Part shown: positions 35,931 to 47,939 of the stretch, one piece after another
Layout: every line of letters begins with the position of its first letter
Numbering within the stretch: the stretch's first letter is position 1
Assembly (NCBI GenBank): GCA_965153455.1
Contig: OZ234504.1
Span: forward strand, 4,216,001 to 4,280,000
DNA from: Sphagnum compactum
Taxonomy: Eukaryota > Bryophyta > Sphagnopsida > Sphagnales
DNA length: 64,000 nucleotides
Direction of reading: 5' to 3'
The notes under the pieces: generated by a model
Databases searched by the model: none
The model's input: the letters and a program-made list of their open reading frames with translations, nothing else
What the model was told of the DNA's origin: nothing
Program-made: the position numbers and the translations under genes

Positions 35931-36161
35931 CGAATGAACGAACGAACAACGTCGTCTGTCTTCATTCTCATCGATTCGTCCTTCCATCGTCCTACTACCC
36001 TCGAATCGATGAAACCGAGACGTCGCACTTCGTCCACGTGAGCTCGTTTTCCGTCGTCGTTAGTCTTTCCTTCGTCCGAATGAACAACATCGTTTATCTT
36101 CGTTCTTATCGATTTGTCCTTTCCATTGCCCTACTTTCGTTGAGTGGATGTAACCAAGACC
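35931..36161. repeat. Direct repeat of about 85 bp upstream of the LEA-2 gene
   Basis: CGAATGAACGAACGAACAACGTCG with the following ATTCTCATCGATTCGTCCTT (35,931-36,020) aligns with CGAATGAACAACATCG with GTTCTTATCGATTTGTCCTT (36,077-36,161). The second copy has fewer CpG dinucleotides, consistent with its cytosines having decayed to T. Confidence 0.75.
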
Positions 36162-36506
36162 AATGTTTTCTTTTTTCCAATTTTGTGATGTTACTAGAGT
36201 GGGCATCATGCATAAGCATATTTAGCCAAATTTGGCGATATTCAAATTATATGAAAATTTTTAAAATATTAATCACCCTATAATATGTATGGTCACTGAA
36301 AATAAAATTCTTTGTTACCAAAAAAGAAAACTGTTTTATCAGAGAATTTTCTTTTTCCCAAAAAAAATTGCAAAATGGCGAAAACTCGCCAACAAAAAAA
36401 AATTCACTGACGTCGTAGTTCGTGTAAGTGTGCTCACTTTCGGTCACCATCCGTCTTCTTCCCGTCGTCTTGACCTCCAAACTCCGAACTGTCGTGATAT
36501 TTCGTG

Positions 36507-36690
36507 CTCGTTCGTTCGTTCGTTCGTTCGTTCATCAGAGGCTTTAGCTAGGGGGGGACGACGGACGGCGTCGCGTCCGCCTTCTCACTTTCACTAATTG
36601 GCGGCGTCGGCCATTTTCGAGCCTACATTCCGACCGGAGCTTTCACAGGACCGGGGGACCGGGGATAGAGAGAGAGAGAGAGAGAGAGAT
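36507..36690. repeat. (TTCG)n and (GA)n microsatellites
   Basis: About six TTCG units lie at 36,507-36,532 and about 12 GA units at 36,667-36,690, in the GC-rich stretch upstream of the LEA-2 promoter. The TTCG run is the inverse of the GAACGAAC run at 35,936-35,950. Confidence 0.85.
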
Positions 36691-37285
36691 GGCAAGCGGG
36701 CACTGCGGTGCGGTGCAGCGCGGGTGTCAGAGGGAGGAAGAAAAAAGCCGGTGCAGTCAGAGCGCTTTCACTCTGCACCGCGCATCTTGAAATCATGGAG
36801 CTTACAATTATTATAATTATAATAACTACTGTAGATAGTCCAGTTTTGAATCATGTTCGGGGACAAAACTTCTCCTGCTCCTCCTACTCAACTCTCTCTC
36901 TCACCTACATACTTCACTTACCTACTTTCCATGTGGAGTTAGTTTGATGACGACTCGCTCCCCCCCTCTCCCCCTCTCTCCCCCCACACAATCAAAGGAC
37001 TTGTGCTACTTACCCTACTGGCCACAGTAGTGGGGTACATATTTGATCTCCCTATTCATTCATTCATGCAGGACCTTACTTGACTGATCAGGTTTCAGTC
37101 ACAGTTACCCAGAACTGGGTCTAATTTTCAGAGTTGGAACCAAAGCTGGAATGAATTTTTCGAAGAACCGGAATTCCAAGTTCCATTCTTAGTGTGGAAC
37201 TGGAGGAACCAGAACCGGAAATCAAAAGGTTAAGAAGTGCCTGCCGGCCCACCAACCCTGGTGGTGCTCACCAGCATCAAAGCAA
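36691..37285. other. No gene recognised
   Basis: Transition from GC-rich to AT-rich DNA. CT/CCCC runs lie at 36,959-36,987. The stretch at 37,100-37,210 has AACTGG, GGAACC and CCGGAA words related to the small tandem array at 56.70-56.83 kb. Confidence 0.4.
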
Positions 37286-37540
37286 AGCAAATTGGGTGGG
37301 CCAAAAAGACCAGCTAAATTTAGTTTAGGCTTTGCCAGGTGCAACATAGATCTCTTCATCAACTTAATTTGGGTGTGCAACAAGGATCAGCTAATTTTAG
37401 TCAGAGGTGTAACATTGAGCAATTCATCATCAAATTGGGGGTGCACAAGAAAGATCAGCTAAATTTAGTCAGGGTGCAACATAAACCAATTAATCATCAA
37501 ATTGGGTGTGCAAAAAACATCAGCTAAAAGTTTAGCTAGA
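37286..37540. repeat. Tandem array of about 68-bp units
   Basis: Three full units and one partial unit share GGTGCAACAT, TTCATCAACTTAATTTGGGT or ATCATCAAATTGGG, GTGTGCAA, and ATCAGCTAAATTTAGT. The second unit has a GTGTAACATT variant, and the last degenerates into AGCTAAAAGTTTAGC. Confidence 0.85.
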
Positions 37541-37551
37541 CATTTTTTTAA

Positions 37552-37623
37552 TAATTAAAATACTAATAATAATATTTATTATTATTAATTTTACTATTAT
37601 TATTGTTATTATTATTTTAATTA
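37552..37623. repeat. AT-only hairpin
   Basis: TAATTAAAATACTAATAATA and ATTATTATTATTTTAATTA are inverted repeats around an ATTATTATT-rich loop. The structure is followed by GGGGG. It is low-complexity DNA. Confidence 0.7.
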
Positions 37624-37960
37624 GGGGGACTTGTGGGGGACGAAGTTCTCTTGGGGAGGATCACAAGTCCCCCCCTACCTCATGAAATTGGAGGGTGGGC
37701 CAAAAAAAAAAAAAAAAACTCTGGATGTGAACTCAGAGACCCTGATTTAGTCTAAGCATGGGATATTTAGGGTTTAGGTCATTTTGGTGTGTCCTTCAAT
37801 AATGAGGATATTGGGGATGCTTAACTCAGGTAACCAAGTAGCAACAGTTAGTTAGGTTTTGGTTGAGAATGATAAACTGAATTCTAATGGATGAATCAGG
37901 GATGGGATGCCAACTGCAATTACAGTGTTTGTTGAAAATTTTCATTTTATTTTTTTCCCG

Positions 37961-38001
37961 TGAATGAATGAATGAATGAATGAATGAATGAATGAATGAA
38001 T
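37961..38001. repeat. (GAAT)n microsatellite
   Basis: About ten tandem GAAT units. Confidence 0.9.
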
Positions 38002-38454
38002 ACCTATTCAACAACCCTTTTGGTGGATTGAGGGTCCCCACATAACAAGTACCTACTCATTTTGCCCAATCAAACAAGACAAACCAACAACCCCCCTCAT
38101 CACTTGTGTTACCCACACCAGCATATAAACCTAAAACAGGGAAAACCTTGGCTCCTTGGAGACTTGGATCCAGGTGAAAAGGGAACCCCATCAAATCTAG
38201 AAATTATAAAGGAAAAAGGGAAAAACCATTGGGATGAGTGATGAAGCTGAATCTAGGTACAATATGTGAAGACCAATTATTAGAGTCTCATCATGTAGAG
38301 TGAAACAACTTTTAAGAAAGGTTCTTAGGTCCCCCTAGTTCCTTCCTTCCTAGTCATGTATGGCATCTCTACTAGCATCACTAGAGTTTGGGGAACTTGT
38401 TTGAGCACTTACCAATCTAAAACCATTCACATACATGAATTGTGAACTTGATTC

Positions 38455-38780
38455 CCAACTAATTTCTCCTTCCAAACCCAGTTTTTTGTAATTTAGTCAT
38501 GACAAAAAATACTCAAATTTCAATATCTATCGCACTTAGGTCTAAAAACTTACAAATCACCTCCATAACATCCTCTTCAACAATACCAACTTTCCAACAA
38601 TACCAAAAGTTCACCCCAATTTCAATGAAACATTTAGTTTTTATTTTGTTAAATTTTCAATGACAATAATTCAATATTCAATAGCTCTTGCACCATCCGT
38701 CTACACATAACAAAACCATCTCAAAGCACCCTTATTCATCAAAGGCTTTTGAACAATACCGAGAAATTAATGGGGCACTT
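38455..38780. repeat. Dispersed repeat R1, copy 3
   Basis: This stretch follows the order of the copy at 11,690-12,010: TCTCCTTCCAAACCCAGTTT, TTTGTAATTTAGTCATGACA, CCAACAATACCAAAAGTTCA, GCTCTTGCACCATCCGT and AAGGCTTTTGAACAATACCG. It is the most diverged of the three copies. Confidence 0.55.
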
Positions 38781-39064
38781 TCATTTCGGAACTCTCCTCA
38801 CATGACAAACAAACAACTTTCTTTAATTTTAGTGACAATGTTTCGTCAAAGCTAGTTTAGGGAGGACAATTTTAGATTTTATAAATTGTAAGTATCACTT
38901 GGACACCTCCAAAATGAAAATTATTCAACATGTTCTCAAATTAAAATGCATGAAAATTTATCTTTTTAAATATGTGTCCTTTTAAAGTTTTCTTTTTAAA
39001 AACAATATTCACAAGTAGATTTTCAATACCTTCTCCACCAATTTCAATCCCATTTTTCTTCAGG

Positions 39065-39285
39065 ATTAGTGTGAATGTAATTTAATGGGATTTTTTAGGC
39101 AAGTAACATGTTCCTAGTGTGAGAAAGGTTTCAGATTTTTTATAATTTAAGATTTTAAAAAATTTGTGCTTTTGAATTTCATTCTTGATTTTTGAATCTT
39201 ACTCACCTTCATGTTGAAAAAATCCAAGCCCAAAAGTTAAACAAAGAAACTTGCATACACATTTCACACCATCCTTCCACAATAC
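39065..39285. repeat. Dispersed repeat B, copy 1, partly inverted relative to copy 2
   Basis: ATTAGTGTGAATGTAATTTAATG with AAGTAACATGTTCCTAGTGT matches 48,464-48,540 in direct orientation. The following CTTACTCACCTTCATGTTGA and AACTTGCATACACATTTCAC match 48,660-48,745 as reverse complement. The second copy lies in the LTR-like end of the Gypsy element. One of the copies has been rearranged by inversion. Confidence 0.65.
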
Positions 39286-40953
39286 ATTGGTGGCATGGCA
39301 ATCTACCATTTCAAAATTCAAGTAACATCAAGAAAAACAACCTAGGTTTTCATGATTGCTTGGTAATTTCCACCTTGAAAAAGCTAGTTCACTTTGCTTA
39401 TCCCACCAAGTTGTGTTCCCTACAAAGACAATTCCAATGTCTCAAAAGTCACACCATTAAAGTCATTCAAGATTGTCATGGTTTTCCAAAGAAAACCCTA
39501 ACTTTTTCTCTCTTTTTTCATTCATGTTATAACATGACCTTTATGTCATAACATGCCCATCACATTGTGATGTTCATGTCACGATATGTCTGGTCATTGA
39601 ATGTGTATTGTTTGGTTTTTTAATGAACATTTATAGATTTTTGTTTAGTAACTAAACTTGGATTATAAAATAACAACAAATGAACCCCCACCCCCTTGCC
39701 CCCTCCATATCATGGATGAAAACTGAAAAATTAAAAAAAATCCAACAAATCTGAAAAATATGGAAAAAACATTTTAAAATTTAAAAACAAACAAAACCCA
39801 TGGTAAGTTAAATTCACTTTAAATTTCCCCCCTTCTTGATCTTTTGTTGAAGCTTGCAAAACTTTTACGACACCCAAACTTGGGCAAGTTTAACATGAAC
39901 TTGAAATGATGAAAGAATTATGTTATTTGTTAGTAATCGTGTTATTACTATAACATCAATTTTAATGGTTTTTCTACATGTGAAGAAGGCAATGACCAAC
40001 TTTGTTGTTACAACTAAATAACAAGAAGGTCAACAATGCTAATTGATTGATTATGTAGCTCCGAGTTCCAAGAATAATGGTTAATCAACTAGTTAGTTAG
40101 TTGTTAGCAATTACATGCAAAAGGTCCCATAATTGTTGATGTAATGTGATTTTAGCCTTATGATTTAAATGTGAGAGTGTAGAAACCCGACCAAAGCATG
40201 TAATTTCTCTCTTTTTTTTTCTTTTTTTTTTGTTTTTATTTTTTCTCATCTTTTTCTTCTATTTTTTTATTTGTTTTCATTAACACTCTAGGATATTGAA
40301 CTTTATTGAGTTAAATGATTTCATTCATGAGTTTGATAGTTAGTGTGATATGCAACAAATGTGTAATCCACAACTATTCACACCCTTCATAGGATGGAAG
40401 AGATTATTTAACTAGTTGGAAAGGTCACTTATGGATGAAAACCATGAGTTTGGGTGGACCCATGAAATGTAGATTAAAGAATGGTTGTTGTATTAATTGC
40501 CAATTTATGTTTCAATTGCCAAAAGCAAATGATGATGTTTGGTTTTAACAAGGATAACCAACACACCCAACCATTTCAACCATTGATTTAACAACAATGC
40601 AAACAACCAAACAAAGTTGTTCCAAAAAATCCTAAGGGGTTTTTGAAAGGAAATCAAACATCATTGGCATCATTATTGGGAAAACAAAAATTGGATGTGA
40701 ATTGTTGGACTTTTGGAAGGAGTCACTTAAAAGAAGATTATTTGTAAACAATACTAGAAAACATGGTATTTTTTTACTAGCAAATCCATTAAAAATTTAC
40801 CCAATTTGAACATGCGTAAAAAAGACCACTCCGTCATTTTGGACAAGTCGATTTCAACATGTCCATTGTGACTAGGGTGGTTTTTTTATTAGCAGAATAT
40901 GGACCATTTGATTAGTCATTTTGATTGGTTTGTATGAAAAAAAATTCTGGCAG
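39286..40953. other. No gene recognised
   Basis: AT-rich DNA with poly-C/A and poly-T tracts (39,684-39,700; 40,203-40,240) and the short word AACATGACCTTTATGTCATAAC. An open stretch at 39,192-39,551 falls in the repeat-B copy and its flank and has no recognisable domain. Confidence 0.45.
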
Positions 40954-41840
40954 GTAGGTAGGTAGGTCGTAAAAAGGCAAGCATGTAAGTAGGGAGATCA
41001 TAAAAAGGTAAATAAGTAGGTGGTAGCCTACCTTAACCTACTCTATCCTACTTGACCTACCTTAACCTAACCTAATATATCCTACTTAACCTACCCTACC
41101 TACCTTAGCCCTTTAAGCATGTACATAGGTTATAATGTTAGGAATTGAACCTGTGACCTCCCTAATGATTAACCAAATTTTTAACCAATGGACCACACCA
41201 TCAAAAGGTGTTCAACGTTTGTCAATTTTTTTATTTCACATGTTTATTTTGACATTTCACTACAAGACTATGAGGTATGAAGGTAGATAGGTTATAGGAG
41301 ATAGGTGGGTGGGTGGTAGGTAGGTAGGTAGGTAGGTAAGTAGGTAGGTAAGTGAGTCGATAGGTAGGTAGGTATTACATTTAAGTAGGTGGGTGGGTGG
41401 GTAGGTGGGTACTACATCTACGTAGGTGGGTAGATATGTAAATAAGTGGGTGGGTAAATATGTAGGTATGTAGGTAGGTGGATAGGAAGGTAGGTAGGTA
41501 TTAGGCAGCTCCTAACAAGGTGGATAGGTAGGTAGGTAGTTAATATATAGGTAGGTTATAGGTAGGTTATAGGTAGGTAAGCAGTACATTTAGGTAGGTG
41601 GGTGGGTAGGTGTCTAGGTAGTTAAATTGTTAATACGTAGGTAGGTTATAGGTGGGTGGATAGGCATGTAAGTAAGTAGGTAGATCCATCTAGGTAGGTA
41701 GGTAAGTAACATGTAGGTAGGTGGGCAAATGGGTGGGTAGGTAGGTTGGTAAGTAGGTACTACATCTAAGTAGGTGGGTGGGTGGGTTAGTAGGTAGGTA
41801 GGTAGATTGTAAGATTATAAATGGGAGGTAGAAGGTAGGT
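40954..41840. repeat. GGTA/TACC degenerate minisatellite field
   Basis: A short GGTAGGTAGG run at 40,954 is followed by inverse-oriented CCTACCTTAACCTA units (41,020-41,110). After a SINE-like interval comes about 560 bp of GGTAGGTAGGTGGGTGGGT-type repeats (41,275-41,840) with spacer words such as TACATTTAAGTAGG. The same GGTA words occur in repeat R2, so they may spread from that family. Confidence 0.9.
41138..41200 (-). repeat. tRNA-derived SINE-like unit
   Basis: On the minus strand an A-box-like TGGTCCATTGG (41,195-41,185) and a perfect B-box-like GGTTCAATTCC (41,151-41,141) are about 33 bases apart, the spacing of an internal RNA polymerase III promoter. The body does not fold as a complete tRNA and lacks an acceptor stem, so a SINE head or tRNA pseudogene is more likely than a functional tRNA. 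Confidence 0.5.
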
Positions 41841-43149
41841 ATGTCCTCGGCATAAGATGTTCCATTTGATTAGAAAACATTGGTCATTTTGATTACTAAT
41901 GTCTATTTTTTATATTTAATTTGACTAGATGCCCATTTGATTAAAATCCATTGGCCATTTTGACTAGGGTTGTCTAACTTGACTAGATGTATTGGTCAAA
42001 TAAGTCACTCTAATCAACTTGATTGGTCAAAAAACACATGTTTTGGGCCTTTAGTCAAAATGGACATGTCTATTAATAAAAAAGGACCAATTAGTCAACT
42101 TGAACCATTTGAAAAACCATGTTTTGTAGTAGTGAAAAGGACAAAAGACAAGTTCAAGTTCAAGGTGTGCAATTATAATGTGAGCATTGTGGCAAGTTCA
42201 TTCCAAACATAACATGTTGTTATGACATGCAACCTGATCTATGACCAAACCTGAATTTTGGCAATCAAGGTGGCCAAGGTGTGGGAATAACATCACCCAA
42301 GTTAGAAGACAATGGCCAAGCGCAAAATACATGACATAATTTGAACCCAATTTAAGGATATGGAGGTCCTATAGACCAAGGTATGGAAAAAATGATTGCA
42401 CAATTCGAACAATGGTTCAAATAGCCATGGCCACTATTCAAATGAATTGTTAGTTCCAAGGACACAAAATTCAATATAGACCCCAAATCCATCTATTATG
42501 GTGGACTTGATAAAATTCGATTTCATGTCTAAAATTGCATTACCAAAGTTAATGCATCCTACAATGGCAATTATTTGATCAGCTACTTGAGCTCAAAAAC
42601 ATGGAGGAACAAATATGGTGTTGGATCCATAAAAAGGATACGTTAGTCAACAAGCTTGCCTTCCATAATCATTCACATTGGTAGAAGCTATGCCAACCTC
42701 TTATATGCCATTGATTCAACCAAGTGTGTTTGGATTGAAGCATGTTGCACCAATAGGAAGGACATTGTGTGTACCCTTGATGCCCATCACAAAAGCTAAC
42801 ATTTTGTTAGGGCTAACAATCATAGTTTGTCAAGTTCCTTTGTTTTTTGCAACCACGATTGTAACATCAAGATTTGGACTTGCTATCATGTTCAAATTAG
42901 TGGCCACACTTTGGAAAAATTGGGAGGTGTCAATGTATTTTGCAAGATTAGCAAATGTTGTGTCACAATATGAACTTATGGACATAAAAGTTATAAAATA
43001 TCCTTTTGTTCGCCATTGTAAACAATTGTTGCAAGGTTATAAAGATTGTTGATAAAGTTGTAATTGTAGATGCAATGATAACATCAGGAATGGTGTTATT
43101 GGGTACTAAACACATGGTTTGTTTGATTACTTCATTGGTTAACATATAC

Positions 43150-43500
43150 TGGCCAACACAAGTCATTTGCACTTTGGAACTCAACCGTTAATGTCAAAGC
43201 AAGTGACTATGATTGATTTGGACCTCGTGAAGGTAGATTTGGAGCTTCATCCATTCCAAATACAAACTTCAATGAGTGAATCAAAAAAGGTTTGTGGGAT
43301 GACACATTAAACACACTATATGAGATTACAACCATATCATCCCACTAATGGTTCTAGTGCCATGAAAGTCAAGTTCTTTGTAACAAATGCCATGTCATAT
43401 GATGTGTTGATGGGTGGAGTAGTATTATATCCCACAAGTTTCGCATTATATTTTTGGAACCAAACTACATCTTACATGTTGTGATGGAAATTAGGAGACA
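43150..43500 (+). pseudogene. Gypsy protease-like region
   Basis: FGTQPLM at about 43,155-43,175 occupies the place of the aspartic-protease active site in this element type, where Asp-Thr-Gly is expected. It is followed by LELHPFQIQTSMSES and, after a frameshift, by VTNAMSYDVLMGGVVLYPTS (about 43,380-43,440), a strongly patterned retro-protease C-terminal part. The assignment rests on remembered relatives of this element and on position before the methyltransferase and RT. Confidence 0.5.
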
Positions 43501-43689
43501 GTAGGAATGTACACCTTTAAGTACATTTTATTGGGAATAAACCTTTGAACCATAATAGTTAAATGCCAAATTTAATCACATTTTTTGAGATTGTGATTTT
43601 TGGTGGAGAACTTTTAGAAGGATAGTGATTGTGTTCCGAAATTATTTGGGGGAATGAACACTATATTAGTTACAATCCTGCAAGCAAAA

Positions 43690-44320
43690 AAGTTAGTATA
43701 TGCAAAATGATGAGGTGGTTCAACATGTTTCATTATGGCATGTGGTGTCTTTTACTCAATAATAGTTTAAATTATTTCTATTATCAATAATTCATGTATA
43801 ATTCAAAGCTTTGCCAATGAACATTTTGCTGTTGGGGGCACATGATTTGTTTTAGCATGGCCCATCCATTTGGTCATAGTCGAGTGGCCATGCTAAGGAC
43901 ATTCATTAATAGGCCATGGCAGTGGACTATGAAACAATTGGTCTCACTTCTTTTAGGAATTGTTGCAAGTGTTCCGTTATTTACAATTGCACCATACACC
44001 AATTAAATGATGGGTGATTTCCGAACCAAGGCGTTGGCAAATGTTCAACACATCTGGTTTTGGATTCAATGAATCATGGTGTTTGATATGGCAAAAGTAG
44101 GCTCAAAAGTTCATTTATTACATTTGTGGTAGACCAATCCTTTACCATCACGTACAACTATTCAAAGAAACATATGATGATGTGCAAAGACCATTGCTAT
44201 TCATTGTTGACAACATTTTGGATGAGGGGAGGTTATCACAACTATTAGGTTTACTCACAAAAAACCATCAATTGGCATTAATCAATAAAATGAGTTGACC
44301 ACAAGTAACATTCACAACTT
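43690..44320 (+). pseudogene. C5 cytosine DNA methyltransferase relic inside the Gypsy element
   Basis: HLVIVEWPC, an in-frame stop, then GHS (43,867-43,905) matches motif IV of C5 cytosine methyltransferases. There a Pro-Cys-Gln sequence carries the nucleophilic Cys: Pro and Cys are intact and the Gln codon has become TAA, a single C-to-T change. Downstream in the right order are a FFXELL-like helix (about 43,950), a KVGSKVHLLHLW-stop-TN segment (about 44,095-44,140) in the position of the R-W-W-T-N-type block near the target-recognition region, and VDNILDEGRLS (about 44,199-44,231). Motif I is not readable. The protein is dead, with stops and at least one frameshift. Position between protease and RT shows it belonged to the retroelement. 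Confidence 0.7.
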
Positions 44321-45139
44321 TACTTAACATGTTTTTTTGAATTTCAATGATTTTCCTTTTGACATATATGTTAAAGAATTATCTAGTTGGGATTTTGTTT
44401 ACATGATCTTTACTAGATCATTAACCTAACCATCTTGTTATCCCGCACTTAATGATATCATAAGAAATTGTTATTTTAACACTACCAAATGGTTTTTTTA
44501 TGGATTATTTATCTAGTGGAATTGATCCACCAAATCTTGCAACCACCCATTAATATTGTGCTACACTTCAATGAAGTAGTTTGTTGGCAAATTTGAGGTC
44601 CAACCATAGACCTCAATTGTTTGAACTAGATTATTAACTTGGGCTTGGTGAAACAACACCACATGGTTCCTATTCGTGTTGTGTTGGACACATCCTCTTA
44701 ACTTCCCAAGATGGTTAAGGCAAATATTAAAGGTGACTACACAAGAACCGAAAGGCATAAACACCCCGAGCAAATGTGGGATGAAGAACATTTAAAACAA
44801 GTCATTTGGAAGGAAGTGGCCAAGGTTGTTGAAAGGGTGGAATTTTTTCCCAAAACAAAATAAAAATAAATTGACATGGAAAAATTGGATGAATCTATCC
44901 AAAACAAGGCATCCAAGTAGTTGAAGGTTTTGTTAATCTTTGAATAAACATGATGCATTTATCATTAGCAAATTAGTTAGTGCACCCAATGTTGTAGTCA
45001 TGGAAGAAAATTGAGAACCCAATATTGGACATGTAATTGTTAGAAATGAAAAAAACAAAATCCACCAATTCCTTTGGGCATACAAAATTTGTTTTTCTTT
45101 TAGTTTGAAGGATTTGCACGGTCACTTAAGGGCCATGAA

Positions 45140-45900
45140 ATTCAAATTGCTTTGACTACTGATACACCCATATTTTGAAGGCCTTATAAATATATTGACA
45201 AGGAAAGGTCATTGAATCAATCAAAAAGCCAAAAGTTGTTGGAGGTTAAATTGTAGAGTTATCAACATTATGGTATGTTTCAACTATCGTGATGCCTACC
45301 AAGAAGGATGTGTGTTGGTACTTGGATAAAAGATAGATGTGTGGGGACTATTAACCCACGAATTGACAAACCAAGTCTAATAGATATGTCATGCCAACAC
45401 TAAAATAGATCTTCATGCCACTAGGCATGCTAAGGTGTTTTGTACTTGGGACTTGAGGTTAGGATACCATGAATTACCTATCAAGGAGGTGGAAAAATAA
45501 AAGACTACAATTTGGGGAATTGATGAACGTGGAAAGGATTAGCTCTATTAATGGTGGTTCTTGCCATTTGGGCTGAAAAATGCCCTCATAAAAATTCAAA
45601 GAATCATGGACAAGATTTTAACAAGGTTGGATTAGGCTCGATGTTGTAGATAACATCATCATTTTAAGTGTTACAATGTAGGAATGTAATAAACATTTAC
45701 AAGGGGTGTTTGAATGGTTGAAATCCATGGATTCACATTAGTCACACATTTAGAGAAATGCAAGTTTTTCTATGACTAAATTGAATATCTAATCCATATG
45801 ATTTATCATGGAAAGCTAAGCGTATAGCAAACAAAGGAATGTTATCACCCACATTAATCCATGTCCCATAGATGTGAGTTAAGTTTGAACTTCATGGGAT
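45140..45900 (+). pseudogene. Gypsy reverse transcriptase relic
   Basis: TDTPIF-stop-RPYKYIDKERSL (45,160-45,220) is followed by VMPTKKD-like and MCGDY-stop-PTN (45,338-45,362), the conserved start of the Gypsy palm. Then come MPTLK, ELPIKEV, CHLG and the FKESWTRF/VLTRLD region. The active-site Asp-Asp segment reads VDNIII at about 45,645-45,662, where an Asp has become Asn. KCKFFYD and YLIHMIYHGKL lie at 45,757-45,815. The order and spacing are those of Ty3/Gypsy RT. Confidence 0.85.
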
Positions 45901-45999
45901 TGACAAACTATTACTAAAACTTTTTCTAAGAGTTTAGTATCATTACTAAACCTCTCATCAAGTTGACAAACGTGGATCAAACATGGCAATTTGGGAGGA

Positions 46000-46450
46000 T
46001 GCACGAAAACATGTTTTTCAAAAACTCAAGGCCCAATTAATTCTTGGATCGATTTTGAAGTGACCCATTAGGTGAAAGCCATTCCAATTGCATATATATT
46101 GGAGCATATTAGGTATTGGAACAATGCTTACCTATGTGGATGATGAGGGAAAACTATTTGTAATAACATATATGCCAACCGCTTCAATAATAATGTCAGC
46201 TCCAAATATAGATATTATGAAAGGTATTGTTTTGCTACAATATGGGTGGTAGATCATTTCAATTGTTATTTGTATGGGAACCCCTCCACCCTTTTCAGTA
46301 GATCATTAGCCATTGAAATGGTTGATGGAATTTGATAAGTTAACTAGCAAAGGCATGCATGATGGACATTCATGTTACAAGAGTAAGACTTCCAAGTGGT
46401 GCACATTGCTACGATTGTTAATTGAAATGCAAATGGGTTAAGTCATAACC
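46000..46450 (+). pseudogene. Gypsy RNase H relic
   Basis: TWQFGRMHENMF (45,980-46,020), LTYVDDEGKLFVITY-like reading at about 46,125-46,165, then LLQYGW-stop-IISIVI/WEPLHPF and a LMEFDKLTSKGMHDGH segment (46,325-46,375). These follow the usual post-RT order of Gypsy RNase H. The catalytic acidic residues cannot be assigned confidently because of frameshifts. Confidence 0.65.
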
Positions 46451-46699
46451 CATGCACAAGCTAGCATGATGGTATAAGAGTTAGTGGCATGGGGAGATTG
46501 ATGGGGAAATGGTGCCATGATGGCATGTTTCAACTTTCTTATGCATCATGGCAATGGAAGCTTTTACGACTACCTTGACAAAGGATAATGAACAAATGGG
46601 GATCTTGAAGTTGGTGAAAACTCCAATGGACATAAAGATGTTCATAAAGATCCTACATTATTGGATTATCTCCAAAATGGGGATATGACAATTGGAGTG

Positions 46700-47670
46700 A
46701 TGACCAAGGAGAAGGATTAGATCTTACAAAAGGCCAAAAGGTGGGAGGGTAACCATTTACTCTATGTATGGGAGGATGGATGAATAAAGATCGTGTTTAA
46801 TTGAAACCAATGGGCAAGGTTAGTGTAGCATGCCCACGAGGAATTCAGACATTTTGGTGTATGATGTACCCAAAGTTTACTACAAGGCTAATAGTGGTGG
46901 ACAATGGGGAATGCACACGAAGGTCCGAAAATTTGTGGCAAGGTGCATTAATGTATGTGATAGGGTTCAAGCCTCTTTCAATGCCCCTATTCCATAATTG
47001 CATCCTTTTCTTGTCATGGGTTTGGGCTATTGATGGAATTTGAATTAAATTATAGGACAATGGTTTTTGAACATGTGGCACAATCAATATGATGTTGGTG
47101 ATGGTGGAACGCTTCTCCAAATCGATTGAACTAATGCCATTGTCAAAGAAGTCCAATGAAAGTGTTGCTTATGCCTTCTTAAATCGAATGTTGAATCAAT
47201 TTGGGCCACTAGTTAAAGTTCTCATGGATCAAAGTAAAATGTTTTAGGAAAAAATTCAAGCTTTGTGTGATCAAGCTTTGATAGACCACCACACCACAAC
47301 ACAAAATCATCCCAAAGTAGATGGTTTGGCAAAGAGGGTTGTGCAACTAATCAAAAGAGGTTTGCAAATGTATGGCTTGTAGAAATGACACTTAGGTGAT
47401 TGGGAACTATAGTTGTTGTGGTTGGCTATGGGTTATAAATTCAATAAACAAGCATCCCTTACTTCTTTTTCAATATATTTATTTTTATCCTTTCAAAAGC
47501 CAAACCTACCTACATCCATATATAAAACAATGGTGATAGTCTTGGCTTTGGATGGTCTGGATGTGTGGATGCATGCATGCGATCATAGGGCACATCTCTT
47601 TGAAAAAGTAATGCCAATGACTTTTGAATTTTTCTTTTATTGTTCAACACATAGATACATTGCAATATGT
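46700..47670 (+). pseudogene. Gypsy integrase relic
   Basis: HAHEEFRHFGV (46,830-46,862) is the His pair of the zinc-binding domain, and a CINVCDR-type reading follows near 46,945. The catalytic core reads VMVERFSKSIELMPL (47,099-47,143), FGPLVKVLMDQ (47,200-47,232, carrying the second catalytic Asp) and IDHHTTTQNHPKVDGLAKRV (47,282-47,341, where the conserved Glu-type position is altered). HLGDWELQLLWLAMGYKF follows at 47,391-47,445. Stops interrupt it. Confidence 0.8.
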
Positions 47671-47939
47671 TAGTAAACATGGGGGTAGGTACTGACCACA
47701 TATCTAGAAATATACCCCAAGAGACTATGTGTACATGCATGCAATAAATAACACCTACAATTAAATAGTGTTGCATGTTATGACAAGACATGTCATCCTG
47801 AAAGTCAAAGAGGTGTTGCCTTTAGGAGTCTTGATTCTAGAGGGATGAGATGACATGGTATGGAAATATCATGTGTATAATTATGCACCATGTCTTCTTC
47901 CCAACATTGATGCGAATGTAAACCCAAACCTTGTAATGG

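Noticed and set aside
35559-36041. 160-codon plus-strand open frame upstream of the LEA-2 gene
   Set aside because: Its composition follows the local CpG-rich and AC-repeat sequence. No domain is recognisable, and it passes through a poly-C run and a direct repeat.
41138-41200. Functional tRNA gene on the minus strand
   Set aside because: A- and B-box-like sequences are present, but no acceptor stem, anticodon loop or complete cloverleaf could be formed.
42678-43052. 124-codon plus-strand open frame
   Set aside because: It lies inside the decayed Gypsy element between the gag-like and protease-like parts, has no methyl-sensitive stops by chance, and shows no independent domain.
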